Shown: piece after piece, positions 45,682 to 55,000 of the stretch
Numbering within the stretch: the first letter of the stretch is position 1
How the letters are laid out: each line of letters starts with the position of its first letter
NCBI RefSeq assembly: GCF_019024285.1
Contig: NZ_WMKZ01000001.1
Location: forward strand, 186,001 to 250,000
DNA length: 64,000 nt
Direction of reading: 5' to 3'
From: Alkalihalobacterium elongatum
Lineage (GTDB): Bacteria > Bacillota > Bacilli > Bacillales > Bacillaceae_F
Translations under genes and position numbers: made by a program
Notes under the pieces: generated by a model
The model's input: the letters and a program-made list of their open reading frames with translations, nothing else
Database searches by the model: none
What the model was told of the DNA's origin: nothing

Positions 45682-47211
45682 ATGTATAGAAAGTTATTAA
45701 GAAAATTAAATACAAATAAAGTTCGTTCAAAAGATGAATATACACTTGAGGTATCTCCTGTTATAGACGAAATGATTACTTCCATTAAGAACATCGTTGG
45801 TGAAAGTGATGACATCGTCCAACGTGATTTCCTAATCGGAAAAGGACTAAAAGCGACTTTGTTTTATGTTGATGGCTTAGCTGATGAAAATGGGATTGAA
45901 ACAAAAGTGATTAAGCCTCTACTACACTTTTCTGATGACGAAGTTGAACGTTTAAAAGGGGATGCCTTATTAAACCATCTAACAAAGGAAGTTACCCATT
46001 TCATTGAATTTTCAATCGAAACGACATATGACAATGCTATCTTACCTCTCATGTCTGGGGAAACATTACTCGTCATTGATGGCATTCCCAAGTTCATTTT
46101 ATTAGAAACGAGAAGCTTTAATCAGCGTGCAATCGAAGAGCCTGAAAGTGAAATTGTTGTTCGGGGGCCTCGTGACGGGTTTAATGAGGTTCTTCATACA
46201 AATGTCATGTTACTTCGCAGACGAATTAGAGATCCAAATTTGACGGTACAATTCGGACAAATCGGACGGAGGTCTAAAAATGATTTTGCCCTTATTTATG
46301 TGAAAGGTATTGCAAATATGGATCTAGTAGAAGAAATGCGTTATAGGATTTCTTGTATTGATGTAGACAATATAGAAGGGACAGGTGGTCTAGAACAATT
46401 TGTCGAAGATAATGTATTATCCCCTTTTCCGCAATTAATACGAACCGAACGACCAGACAAAACAACTTCACACCTTCTTAATGGGAAAGTTGTTATCGTA
46501 TTGGATAGTACGCCGTTTGCTTTAATTGCACCACTGACCTTTGAAGAATATTTTAAGTCACCAGAAGATAACTATGATCGCTGGCAAATTAGCTCATTAT
46601 ACCGTGTGCTCCGGTATACTGGTGCATTTATTGCGATGTTCTTACCTGCACTTTATATAGCAATGGTATCGTATCATCAAGGTATGATTCCAACTACATT
46701 GGCTCTTTCAATTGCTGGTTCGCGAGAGGGTGTTCCATTCCCAGCCTTCATAGAGGCACTCTTGATGGAATTTACGATTGAGTTACTGCGTGAAGCAGGG
46801 GTTCGTTTACCTCGTCCTGTTGGTCAAACGATTGGTATTGTTGGAGGACTCGTCATTGGGGATGCGGCGGTTCGTGCAGGGATTGTAAGCCCTATTATGG
46901 TGATCGTCGTGGCCTTGACAGCGATCGCATCTTTCTCATTACCAGCTTATAATATAAGTATTACATTTCGGATGTTAAGATTTGGTGTTATGATAGCCGC
47001 TGCTACATTTGGCCTGTTCGGTATCGTTATCTCTTATATTTTAATTAACATTCATCTTGTCGGTTTGCGTAGCTTCGGTAGCTATTATACATCACCGTAT
47101 GCACCCTATCACTTTGCAAATTGGCTTGACCTCGTAATTAAGGCCCCTATCTCAGTAATTAAAAAAAGAAAAGCAGAACCAAAGACAGAAGATCAGAACC
47201 GTCAGGTTTAA
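45682..47211 (+). CDS. Spore germinant receptor A subunit (GerAA/GerKA family)
   Basis: 509 residues: an N-terminal cytoplasmic domain of about 270 residues (VQRDFLIGKGLKATLFYVDG, GETLLVIDG, ESEIVVRGPRDGFNEVLHTN) and then four to five membrane helices with SLYRVLRYTGAFIAMFLPAL and REAGVRLPRPVGQTIGIVGG, the family signatures. A subunits oligomerise into an ion-release channel. TTGGAGGTGACTTAA precedes the ATG, and the gene is 21 bp after the C subunit. Last gene of the operon. Confidence 0.92.
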   Translation: MYRKLLRKLNTNKVRSKDEYTLEVSPVIDEMITSIKNIVGESDDIVQRDFLIGKGLKATLFYVDGLADENGIETKVIKPLLHFSDDEVERLKGDALLNHLTKEVTHFIEFSIETTYDNAILPLMSGETLLVIDGIPKFILLETRSFNQRAIEEPESEIVVRGPRDGFNEVLHTNVMLLRRRIRDPNLTVQFGQIGRRSKNDFALIYVKGIANMDLVEEMRYRISCIDVDNIEGTGGLEQFVEDNVLSPFPQLIRTERPDKTTSHLLNGKVVIVLDSTPFALIAPLTFEEYFKSPEDNYDRWQISSLYRVLRYTGAFIAMFLPALYIAMVSYHQGMIPTTLALSIAGSREGVPFPAFIEALLMEFTIELLREAGVRLPRPVGQTIGIVGGLVIGDAAVRAGIVSPIMVIVVALTAIASFSLPAYNISITFRMLRFGVMIAAATFGLFGIVISYILINIHLVGLRSFGSYYTSPYAPYHFANWLDLVIKAPISVIKKRKAEPKTEDQNRQV

Positions 47212-47266
47212 TAATTCTTAACTATGGACCGTGCTACTGAATTTGAATTCTTCTTTCATCATATAT

Positions 47267-47341
47267 GAGGTTGTCTCAAAGTAGTGCCAAACACGGTAAA
47301 CAGCATGTAAACTGCCGTGAAGGGACAATTGAGCCAACCTC
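47267..47341. repeat. 75-bp inverted-repeat element after the germination operon
   Basis: Terminal arms GAGGTTGTCTCAA (47267-47279) and TTGAGCCAACCTC (47329-47341) match at 12 of 13; inside is a second dyad CACGG...CCGTG and the direct repeat GTAAAC. GAGGTTGTCTCAAA resembles the ends of some transposons, so this may be a MITE relic; it also lies between convergent genes where it could end transcripts. Confidence 0.6.
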
Positions 47342-47356
47342 GCTCGTTCTTACAAA

Positions 47357-48013
47357 CTATTGTAAGATTTGTATCTCACTTTCTGCTCTCAACTCAGCAA
47401 GAAGCTCGTTTAACAACTCTCCCCGCCTCTTTTGAATCACATTGGCTTCAATCGTAGGCCTCACCTGTTCCACATCAATTTCACCTTCTGTAAAGCCATT
47501 ATATTGTTCAAGTAGATCATCGATTTCATCGACTGAAATTTCGAGTCCCTCTAAGTATCGCTCAACAAAAAGGTCAATTTTTAACATATTCTCTAAATCT
47601 TTTTCTGTCAGATAATTTGCTTTTAATTCTTTCAAATACTCTTCTTCATCTTCATAATTATGTCTAATGTCATTCATGTGCTCTTCTATATACGTAGCAT
47701 TTATCCCATCACGTTCAGCAGCCTGAAGTAATAATACCTTACTAATTAAATCTTCTAATATTTGCTCCTCAATTTGACGAACAAAATGGGGATCTTCTGT
47801 ATCTAGCCCATCCTCTTTATACATTCTTTTTCTGTGTTCCACTAATTCCTGAAATTCAGATTTATGTATTTTCTCATCATTAATAATCGCGACAATGGTC
47901 ATTTCATCATTTGGCAGTTGAACTTCCTCTTGTTCTAATTTTTCGCTGCCCGAACATCCAGCCAGTCCAATAAAGAAAATGGCTGTTAAGAAAATATAAA
48001 CATAACGAAACAC
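47357..48013 (-). CDS. SurA_N-domain lipoprotein
   Basis: 218 residues. Signal with lipobox GLAGC, Cys20, then TIVAIINDEKIHKSEFQELV, the N-terminal helix-strand motif of SurA/PrsA-type chaperones. The rest is almost entirely charged helix (LEDLISKVLLLQAAERDGI, YLTEKDLENMLKIDLFVERY). No parvulin PPIase domain is present. Probably a membrane-attached chaperone-like protein outside the cell or in the spore. GTG 48011-48013 lies nine bases after GAGAGG; the ATG three codons upstream touches that site. Confidence 0.78.
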   Translation of the reverse strand: MFRYVYIFLTAIFFIGLAGCSGSEKLEQEEVQLPNDEMTIVAIINDEKIHKSEFQELVEHRKRMYKEDGLDTEDPHFVRQIEEQILEDLISKVLLLQAAERDGINATYIEEHMNDIRHNYEDEEEYLKELKANYLTEKDLENMLKIDLFVERYLEGLEISVDEIDDLLEQYNGFTEGEIDVEQVRPTIEANVIQKRRGELLNELLAELRAESEIQILQ

Positions 48014-48267
48014 AAAAATCATCCTCTCTATTCATTTTTCCAATAGTAAGGATTTTAAAACGGATCGGTCATTATGTAAAGAATGTTACCAGATTATGAA
48101 AATTATGTAGTCCAAAAAACAGCATTAGGAATACCCTTCAAGCCTAATTTGTAAAATTATGTACTGCATCACTAAAGTATCCCGTGAACTATAATTATTT
48201 GAAGGAATAGAAAGATAGCCCGTACTAGGGAGCGCATACTTAACCATTCCTTCAATCCTTTAAATCA

Positions 48268-49125
48268 TTAATCCAGAAGTAGCCCTTGACTAAAACCTGT
48301 TGAATAAATCAGCGGATCGTTTTGCAGTGATAACACAGCACTTACTGGATAATGATCCGAAGCCTCACTCTTTGCCACACTTGTTTCATTAACAATAAAT
48401 TCCCTACTATGAAAAATATAATCAATTTGCCAATCCTGGCTATAGTAAGTTTGAAGTGGAGTTCCTAAATTGCTTTTCGTTAAGAGAGAATTCCAAATTT
48501 GATATTCTTGTTTTTTAGGTAAGGAGTTTAGGTCCCCCATCAATAGAATAGGCTCATCAATTTCTTTAAGCCTTTCATAAATTAGGCCAATAGCAACTAT
48601 CCGTTCTTCCTGATCTAAACCTAAGTGAGTATTCATCACGTATATAAACTGTCCATCTAATAAATCTAGCTTCGACAATATTGCAGTTCGATTTTCTTTT
48701 TTATTTATAAAAGGGATCATTTCAGTACTTTTGATAGGAAAGCGAGAAAGTATTGCATTTCCATAATAAATACCTGGGTAAGATATAGAAGGATAAAAAA
48801 CAGCATTCATCTCTAATTCCTTAGCGATAATTTTTACTTGATCTCTAAACTTCGAACGAACACTGTAACGCTCAATTTCCTGTAAACTGATGATATCAGA
48901 GTCTAAAGCTCTTAATGTTTCTATTGTTCGGTCTAGATCTACACGGTTATCTATTCCTTTTCCATATTGAATATTATACGTTGTAACCGTTATCATTTTA
49001 TTTGTTACATCATGGACCTGGTTGCTATTCCATGTGTATTTTATCCTATTTTTTTCATGAAGGCTGTAGATCATGAACGCTAAAATAATTGTAATTACAT
49101 AGGTTATTAATAATTTTTTCGACAT
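48268..49125 (-). CDS. Endonuclease/exonuclease/phosphatase family protein, membrane-anchored
   Basis: 285 residues. An N-terminal membrane helix (about 5-22) precedes an EEP domain with TTYNIQYG, SLQEIERYS (metal-binding Glu), YGNAILSRFP, MNTHLGLD, LMGDLNSLP (Asp/Asn pair), WQIDYIFHS and the final SDHYPVSA (Asp-His). All catalytic motifs are intact, so a phosphodiesterase or phosphatase acting outside the membrane is expected; the substrate (nucleic acid, lipid or sugar phosphate) is open. TAGGAGG precedes the ATG. Confidence 0.85.
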   Translation of the reverse strand: MSKKLLITYVITIILAFMIYSLHEKNRIKYTWNSNQVHDVTNKMITVTTYNIQYGKGIDNRVDLDRTIETLRALDSDIISLQEIERYSVRSKFRDQVKIIAKELEMNAVFYPSISYPGIYYGNAILSRFPIKSTEMIPFINKKENRTAILSKLDLLDGQFIYVMNTHLGLDQEERIVAIGLIYERLKEIDEPILLMGDLNSLPKKQEYQIWNSLLTKSNLGTPLQTYYSQDWQIDYIFHSREFIVNETSVAKSEASDHYPVSAVLSLQNDPLIYSTGFSQGLLLD

Positions 49126-49245
49126 GCCTACCTCCTATAATAGTATTTATAGTTTTATATTATCACAATTTTCTAACTATTCTACCTAGTAATATTTCCC
49201 TCCTCCTATATAGCTAAAACTTATTAATTACCTCTTAACCACGAT

Positions 49246-49280
49246 AAAAAACCTTCTATATAGCAGTAAGAAGGTTTTTT
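49246..49280. terminator. Terminator after the M20 amidohydrolase
   Basis: A 12-bp stem (AAAAAACCTTCT / AGAAGGTTTTTT) with an 11-nt loop and T-runs in both directions. Confidence 0.82.
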
Positions 49281-49369
49281 GTGAACTTTTATACTTTTTT
49301 TGCTTATAATCTTCTACTTGAAAGAAACCTTATAAAACAAATCCTGTAACTAACTTCTCTAAAGATCGT

Positions 49370-50512
49370 TTAATCGTACTTCTTTTCGTTTATCTTAGCA
49401 AATGTATTTTGAACAACGGTAGTCATAATTTCTATTCCTTTGAGCAAAGCATCCCTATCAAAGGTCATATGTGGATGATGGAGTCCTGGTTGTAAATCAC
49501 ATCCTAATCCTAGCATAGTCGCTTTTAATTTCGGACGTTTTAGCTTATAAAAATGAAAGTCATCCCCACCCGTTGTCATTATAGGGGCTACATGTTTCTC
49601 TTCACCTAATATTTCTTTTATTGATTGACTCATGATTTCTGTCGCTTCCTCACATACTTCGGCAGCAGCAATAAAAGCTTGATGAGACAACTGAATTTCA
49701 ACATTATTTAAATCTGCCAAAACAGTTATAATTTTTTCTACACGTGCTAACAATTCATTCATTTCTTTATTCGATTGTGCCCTTAAATCTAAACTAAAGT
49801 TCGCATTTCCTGGAATAATATTTGCACTATCCCCTCCTGCCATAAACTTTGTCACTTTAACTGAATAGGGAACCATAGGATCTAGGTGAATGCCTTTTAA
49901 AAGAGAAACCAGTTCTGCTCCGACTTCAATAGCATTAGCACCAAGATGCGGCCTTGCTCCGTGCAGATCTGCTCCCATAATCTTCCCCTCTATAAATCTA
50001 GCTGAACCGTGATATATAGCTGGTGCAGCATTACCATTAGCCAATTCCTGAAATGGTCTTAAATGAACTCCATATAGAAAATCAACATCGTCGATAATTC
50101 CCTTTTCCACAAGTTTTAAAGCACCAGTTCCTTTTTCTTCAGCTGGTTGAAAAATCAATTTAATGGTACCTGGTGATTTATAGTTTAATTCCTTTAAAGC
50201 CAACATTACACCGATAACCATTGTCATATGGGCATCATGACCGCAAGAATGGTTGGCACAAAATGTTCCTTCTACTTCCTGCCATAACGCGTCCATATCA
50301 GCACGGACAGCCACAACAGGCTTTCCATTACCCGTTTCTGCTACTACGCCAGTACAATCTTCAAACGTGGTTGTTTTCCAACCATTATCTTTTAATAGTT
50401 TAGTAATATAGTCTGTCGTTTTTACTTCTTTCCAACTAACCTCTGGATTTTGGTGTAGATGATCAAACACTTGCATCACAGTAGTTTTAATATCTTTTAT
50501 GATTTGTTGCAT
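49370..50512 (-). CDS. M20-family metal-dependent amidohydrolase
   Basis: 380 residues. Metal-site motifs: AVRADMDALW (Asp72), HSCGHDAH (Cys90, His92), FQPAEEKGTGA (Glu125, Glu126), and the final His in LHHPHMTFD. The dimerisation domain has ADLHGARPHLGANAIEV. Such enzymes hydrolyse N-acyl or N-acetyl amino acids or related amides in the cytoplasm. ATG 50510-50512 lies after GAGAGGTG; ten upstream codons lack a site. Ends in a strong terminator. Confidence 0.88.
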   Translation of the reverse strand: MQQIIKDIKTTVMQVFDHLHQNPEVSWKEVKTTDYITKLLKDNGWKTTTFEDCTGVVAETGNGKPVVAVRADMDALWQEVEGTFCANHSCGHDAHMTMVIGVMLALKELNYKSPGTIKLIFQPAEEKGTGALKLVEKGIIDDVDFLYGVHLRPFQELANGNAAPAIYHGSARFIEGKIMGADLHGARPHLGANAIEVGAELVSLLKGIHLDPMVPYSVKVTKFMAGGDSANIIPGNANFSLDLRAQSNKEMNELLARVEKIITVLADLNNVEIQLSHQAFIAAAEVCEEATEIMSQSIKEILGEEKHVAPIMTTGGDDFHFYKLKRPKLKATMLGLGCDLQPGLHHPHMTFDRDALLKGIEIMTTVVQNTFAKINEKKYD

Positions 50513-50721
50513 ACGAAACACACCTCTCAACGTCTTTTTCACGAAGAACGTTTCTTGATTTAAGAAAAGTTTCTAATCAAACATATCTTAATTCTATTGA
50601 ATGTTCGTAAAATTAGCAATTGACCAATAAGTAAAATATCGATATAATAAATTTTTAGAAAATATAAACATTTTTACTATTTTTATGGAATAAAATTGAA
50701 TTCATCTGAGGGGGAGAGAGA

Positions 50722-51213
50722 ATGGAGCTAAGAGACGATCCAGAATTACAAGAGCGGTTTCTACATCCAAATCTACGAGCTGGTGGTTGGATACGATCAA
50801 TCGCGTTATTTTATGATCTCGTTATTCTTACGATGGTCCTTTACATGACATCTGCACTAACTACATTATGGATGATGACAACGACCGAGTCGTTATTTAT
50901 AGGGGACCCAGAACGTGCAAGACAAGACATTTGGGCAAACGAACCGCATTTATTTATTATTAATTATTCGATTTTAGGAGCTGTATTCCTTATTTATCAA
51001 GTCATTTATCCTGCTTTTAAAAGAAGATCAATAGGGATGATGATTGCCGACTTAACATTAGTTGACGAACAAAGACAAGAGTTAACGAAGTGGCATTATG
51101 TAAAACGAGAATGTTGGAAACTCCTTTTGTTCCCTACCTTCATCCTCTCATTTGGTAAAAATAGACGTACACTTTATGATAAGGTGAGCAAGACATATTT
51201 AATGAAATATTAA
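50722..51213 (+). CDS. RDD family membrane protein
   Basis: 163 residues, about three membrane helices. GGWIRSIALFYDLVIL (Arg25, Asp32) is the RDD start and FKRRSIGMMIADLTLVDEQR the conserved centre; NRRTLYDKVSKTYLM ends it. The family is linked to membrane-associated or ion transport roles without firm function. GAGGGGGAGAGA precedes the ATG. Confidence 0.83.
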   Translation: MELRDDPELQERFLHPNLRAGGWIRSIALFYDLVILTMVLYMTSALTTLWMMTTTESLFIGDPERARQDIWANEPHLFIINYSILGAVFLIYQVIYPAFKRRSIGMMIADLTLVDEQRQELTKWHYVKRECWKLLLFPTFILSFGKNRRTLYDKVSKTYLMKY

Positions 51214-51236
51214 TCAACTATGCCCAAAATGATTTA

Positions 51237-51304
51237 AAATGGCGAATATATCATAAATATTAATCATCATAATTATAACTTACTAAAATTAAAATTCGCC
51301 ATTT
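51237..51304. repeat. Inverted repeat between convergent genes
   Basis: AAATGGCGAAT (51237-51247) and ATTCGCCATTT (51294-51304) are perfect 11-bp arms 46 bp apart, between the RDD gene and the large membrane protein gene. It may form a transcript-end stem; no T-run. Confidence 0.5.
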
Positions 51305-51395
51305 ACACCACCTTCATACTTTATAAGGAATGATCCCTCTCAATTCCCAAAAAACTAGTTCCTTTAGACACTTTGCGATCCACTCTTTCTTACCC

Positions 51396-52931
51396 TTACA
51401 AAAACAATGCTACAATAATTCCTACCATACCAATTACCGTCAATGCATATACAGGCTTAACGGCCATATCACCGCCATTTTCCATCGCTCTACCGAACAT
51501 CAAAAACACTAAAGGATGCACGAGAAATGGCATTGAGAAAATAAACGGAATAAGTTCTGCTGCTTCCATGCCAAACATCCCGCCCTGAATTGCGGCAAAT
51601 AATCCAAAGTGAGATATCGCAGAAGCTTGTGCCATCGCTGCATAATCCATAGTCAATGGACTTAAGGAAAGAAATGCAAGACCACCAAATACAGCACAAA
51701 TTTGCCAACCGAACGAAAACTGCATAAGTGCTGTCACTTCAAAACGATCTTCGCCATTAGCTTTATGCAAGTTTTTCAATGATAATACAGTAAGAAACAC
51801 ACCAACGGCCACAAGGAGAGCCGTTGGGATCAACCATAGGCTACCGCGATTTGCGCTCACTGCAAGAATAGAAAATACAAAAATATGACCAAAAAACGGA
51901 ATGTTGATCATAATTGGTGCACGAGTGGCAGCGATTTTACCGAAGTCTCCAGCCGTACAAGCCCCTGTTAATCCCGAATGAGATAAGGCTCCTGCCATAC
52001 CTGGCGCTAAATTACGTACATTGACCGTTCGGGCAAAATACATTAGAAGAGCAATACCGCCAAACATCCATAATAATTGACCGAAAAAGCTGTAAACGAG
52101 AACTGCATTTACCCCTGGAATACCAAATGCATCACCTACTCGAGAACCGCCAATTAAGAAATTGGCTGCCAACACAATCGGAATCCCTGCAAATAAAAGA
52201 GCACGTAATGTTGGCCCAAACGCCCAGCGATAAAAAATCGCCCCAAGTGCAGCTGCAATCATCATGGCAAAGAAGATTTGTGGTAGTGCAATAATCGGAC
52301 CTACTATTTGTGCGACGTAGTAAGAACTAATTAAAACACCAATTATCCCAATAATTTCAATGAGACCTTTGCGTAAGTATAGGTGTTTATTTGAAATTTC
52401 TGCTTTGTTATCAATAAGAATTACCGATCCTACAAGACCAATGTACGCAACAACTGGGTAATAAGACGCTAGCATATCATCTGGGTTTGTTCCGAGCAAA
52501 ACTCGTCCTACTCCTTCGATACCTAATAAAAGGAAAAATGCGCGAACTATAAAGAACAGCTGAGTTCTGCTCGTTCCAAGCACCAATTCTTCATCAGAAG
52601 GAACCATCATTTCTTCGTCATCTAACGGCTTCTTCCCTAGTATTTTCCGCAATTCTTGCCCACCGACAAAGAAAGAAACTGTTAGGGCAATGATTGTCGT
52701 CTTTGCCATTAAGTCAATAAACGGAAAATTATCGAGACCTGGTGAAGAAACTCCACTATATTCCAATATGTACCCCATCGCTAAACCAAAAATAACAATA
52801 ATCAAAATTGGAGAATACCTTGTTCCTGCAACTACCGTTCTTGCAATAAGTACGATAGGAACAAGAAACAGAAAAATAATCCAAAATTGGTTAAGTAACT
52901 GTAAATTCGTAAGTTGTTCTGAGATGTCCAT
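51396..52931 (-). CDS. Large polytopic membrane protein, unknown
   Basis: 511 residues with roughly 13-14 hydrophobic helices in two halves, separated near residue 100 by a charged cytoplasmic loop (LGKKPLDDEEMMVPSDEEL). Conserved-looking Gly-rich segments are GMAGALSHSGLTGACTAGDF and FAAIQGGMFGMEAAELIP, which suggest a secondary transporter pore. I do not recognise the family. AAGGAGATTATC precedes the ATG. No co-transcribed partner; the 361 bp upstream (52932-53293) hold only the purC terminator that I can identify. Confidence 0.75.
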   Translation of the reverse strand: MDISEQLTNLQLLNQFWIIFLFLVPIVLIARTVVAGTRYSPILIIVIFGLAMGYILEYSGVSSPGLDNFPFIDLMAKTTIIALTVSFFVGGQELRKILGKKPLDDEEMMVPSDEELVLGTSRTQLFFIVRAFFLLLGIEGVGRVLLGTNPDDMLASYYPVVAYIGLVGSVILIDNKAEISNKHLYLRKGLIEIIGIIGVLISSYYVAQIVGPIIALPQIFFAMMIAAALGAIFYRWAFGPTLRALLFAGIPIVLAANFLIGGSRVGDAFGIPGVNAVLVYSFFGQLLWMFGGIALLMYFARTVNVRNLAPGMAGALSHSGLTGACTAGDFGKIAATRAPIMINIPFFGHIFVFSILAVSANRGSLWLIPTALLVAVGVFLTVLSLKNLHKANGEDRFEVTALMQFSFGWQICAVFGGLAFLSLSPLTMDYAAMAQASAISHFGLFAAIQGGMFGMEAAELIPFIFSMPFLVHPLVFLMFGRAMENGGDMAVKPVYALTVIGMVGIIVALFL

Positions 52932-53241
52932 GATAATCTCCTTTTTTTCTCGTAAAATAACTCTATTAAATCCATAATGACATGAAGCCTACTCCCACTC
53001 ATAGCGCCTATACCAAGGATGATAGCCCCTTTGATCGAGCATCTAACACGACTGATTTCAAGAAAAATATCTATACGAGTAAACTTTTTAATCACAACCA
53101 TCCTTAGCCGTTTATAACTATTCGAAAGAAATGAAGTTTTACTTTATCATTTTGGATTAACAGGTTGTTTATCATACATTAAAAAGGAATTTAGGACAAT
53201 TAACTTAACACTATAAAAATCCTCGATTAACCATCAAAAAT

Positions 53242-53274
53242 AAAAAAAAGAGTTGCCACAAATGTGACAACCCT
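53242..53274 (-). terminator. purC terminator
   Basis: On the minus strand GGGTTGTCACA pairs with TGTGGCAACTC (one G-U) and is followed by a run of eight T. Confidence 0.75.
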
Positions 53275-53293
53275 GACTAAAGAAGTACAAAAA

Positions 53294-53980
53294 TTATTGT
53301 TCTAACATTAATTTTTCTAGCTGTAATGGTTCAATGTATACTCCATCTTTATAAGCTCTCATATTTCCACCAGAGATCTCATCGATCAGTACAACTTCTT
53401 TATTATCGCCAACACGACCAAATTCAAACTTAATATCATACAATTCGATACCTTTTTTCGCTAATTCTTCCTTGACGACGTTTCCAATTTGCTTTGTGAG
53501 GTCTTTTAGGACATTGTATTCTTCTTTTGAAAGAATGCCTAACATATCAAGTGCATCTTCAGAGATTGGTGGGTCTTGACGATCGTCATCCTTTAATGTC
53601 ACCTCTACAAAAGCATCTAGGTCTTGTCCCTCTTTCGCATAAATTCCGTAACGACGTAAGAAACTTCCTACTGCTTTATAACGACAAATTACTTCAAGAC
53701 CTTTACCAAACACCTCTGCTGGCTTGACCGTCATTGTTCCTTCCTCAATATTTGCATCAATATAATGTGTCGGTATTCCTTTTTCCTTTAATGCTTCAAA
53801 AAAGAATGCTGTTAAACGAAGCCCAGCCTTCCCTGCACCTTCAATTGAAAGACCGACTGTATTGGCACCAGGATCAAATACGCCATTTTCCCCCGTCACA
53901 TCATCTTTAAATTTTAATAAAAAATTTCCATCCTCTAACTTATATACATCTTTAGTCTTACCAGTATATGTAAGTTCCAT
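53294..53980 (-). CDS. purC: SAICAR synthetase (PurC), stand-alone
   Basis: 228 residues. Phosphoribosylaminoimidazole-succinocarboxamide synthase of purine synthesis. YTGKTKDVY (5-13) is the ATP-binding Gly/Lys segment; VICRYKAVGSFLRRYG, PPISEDALDMLG, DIKFEFG and VLIDEISGGNMR are PurC signatures. It lies alone, outside a pur operon, with its own terminator; purine operons of Bacillus normally include purC, so this may be a second copy. I could not find a clear PurBox upstream. ATG 53978-53980 follows AAGGGG; six earlier codons lack a site. Confidence 0.9.
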   Translation of the reverse strand: MELTYTGKTKDVYKLEDGNFLLKFKDDVTGENGVFDPGANTVGLSIEGAGKAGLRLTAFFFEALKEKGIPTHYIDANIEEGTMTVKPAEVFGKGLEVICRYKAVGSFLRRYGIYAKEGQDLDAFVEVTLKDDDRQDPPISEDALDMLGILSKEEYNVLKDLTKQIGNVVKEELAKKGIELYDIKFEFGRVGDNKEVVLIDEISGGNMRAYKDGVYIEPLQLEKLMLEQ

Positions 53981-54189
53981 CACAATTCCCCTTCCCATTT
54001 AAAAACTTTTCATGAATCATTATGCACTAAAATGTCAAATAAACCAATAAGTTGTCGGGAAGAATTTTGTGAAACTTGTTAGATAATTAGAAATTATCAT
54101 ATACATTATGTATTTCATTAATAAGAATACAGTTTATTTTAATATTTACTGCTTTCTAATCAACTCAACTACTACTGAAAAATACCTAA

Positions 54190-54819
54190 TTAATCAGCAA
54201 AAAGGTGTCTACCAATTGTTAACTTCGGTGTCGTGTTATCAAAAATCCATTGGGACGTAGCAATTTGAGGATTATAGTAATAAGTAGAACCATAGCTAGG
54301 ATCCCAGCCTATCCACGCATCCTTCACAGCGCGATACGCTATATAAGTTGGAGTTAAGTTGTATTGCCCATCCTGAACAGCTGTAAACGCATTTCTTTGA
54401 TAAATAACTCCTTCAACCGTTGAAGGAAATTCGGAAGAATAAAGGCGGTTTTTTATTACAGCAGCTACAGCTACTTGACCTTTATAAGTTTCACCACGTG
54501 CTTCCCCGTGTACTATTTTTGCCATCTTCTCAATTTCAACTAGCCTGTAAAATGTTCTAGGACCTGCAACACCATCAACTGATAGACGAAAATCCTGTTG
54601 AAGTTGACGTACCGCATTTTCTGTTAACATTCCGTAGTACCCGGTGGGAGCTACATTAAGATAATCTAGTTTTACAAGCTTTTGTTGTAATTCGAACACC
54701 TCTTGTCCCTGATCTCCATTTTGTAGCACACCCTCATTAGCATGAATTTCTTTTGGTAACGTCCATGCTAACAATAGACAGATGTAAACAGAGAATATAA
54801 GCTTTATTCTTTTTGACAT
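54190..54819 (-). CDS. SleB-type spore cortex-lytic / cell wall hydrolase
   Basis: 209 residues. A signal peptide (to about residue 28), a peptidoglycan-binding domain (GDQGQEVFELQQKLVKLDYL to VDGVAGPRTF, about 35-90), and the Hydrolase_2 catalytic domain with Glu106 in KIVHGEARGE and VAAVIKNRLYS. This is the domain order of SleB, a lytic transglycosylase of the spore cortex. The partner gene ypeB, normally next to sleB, is absent here, so it may be a SleB paralogue. AAAAGGAGG precedes the ATG. Confidence 0.85.
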   Translation of the reverse strand: MSKRIKLIFSVYICLLLAWTLPKEIHANEGVLQNGDQGQEVFELQQKLVKLDYLNVAPTGYYGMLTENAVRQLQQDFRLSVDGVAGPRTFYRLVEIEKMAKIVHGEARGETYKGQVAVAAVIKNRLYSSEFPSTVEGVIYQRNAFTAVQDGQYNLTPTYIAYRAVKDAWIGWDPSYGSTYYYNPQIATSQWIFDNTTPKLTIGRHLFAD

Positions 54820-55000
54820 CTAACAACCTCCTTTTGTTAAATTCAATCACGAATAAAACAAAAGATAAATAACCATCTCATTATTTAGGAAAAACCTCCT
54901 GCCAATTCAGATAAATAGAACTAGAAAAAACCGATATGAAAACTAGTAATAAAATCCTTATTTTAAATTTCTGAATTTAGCCAAATTACAAGAACTACTT

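Noticed and set aside
52832-53101. 89-codon minus-strand frame upstream of the large membrane protein gene
   Set aside because: Overlaps the start of that gene in another frame, has no ribosome binding site and no recognisable protein features.
53999-54180. PurBox upstream of purC
   Set aside because: Only a weak CCGACAACTT-like match; not close enough to the CCGAACA consensus and not paired.
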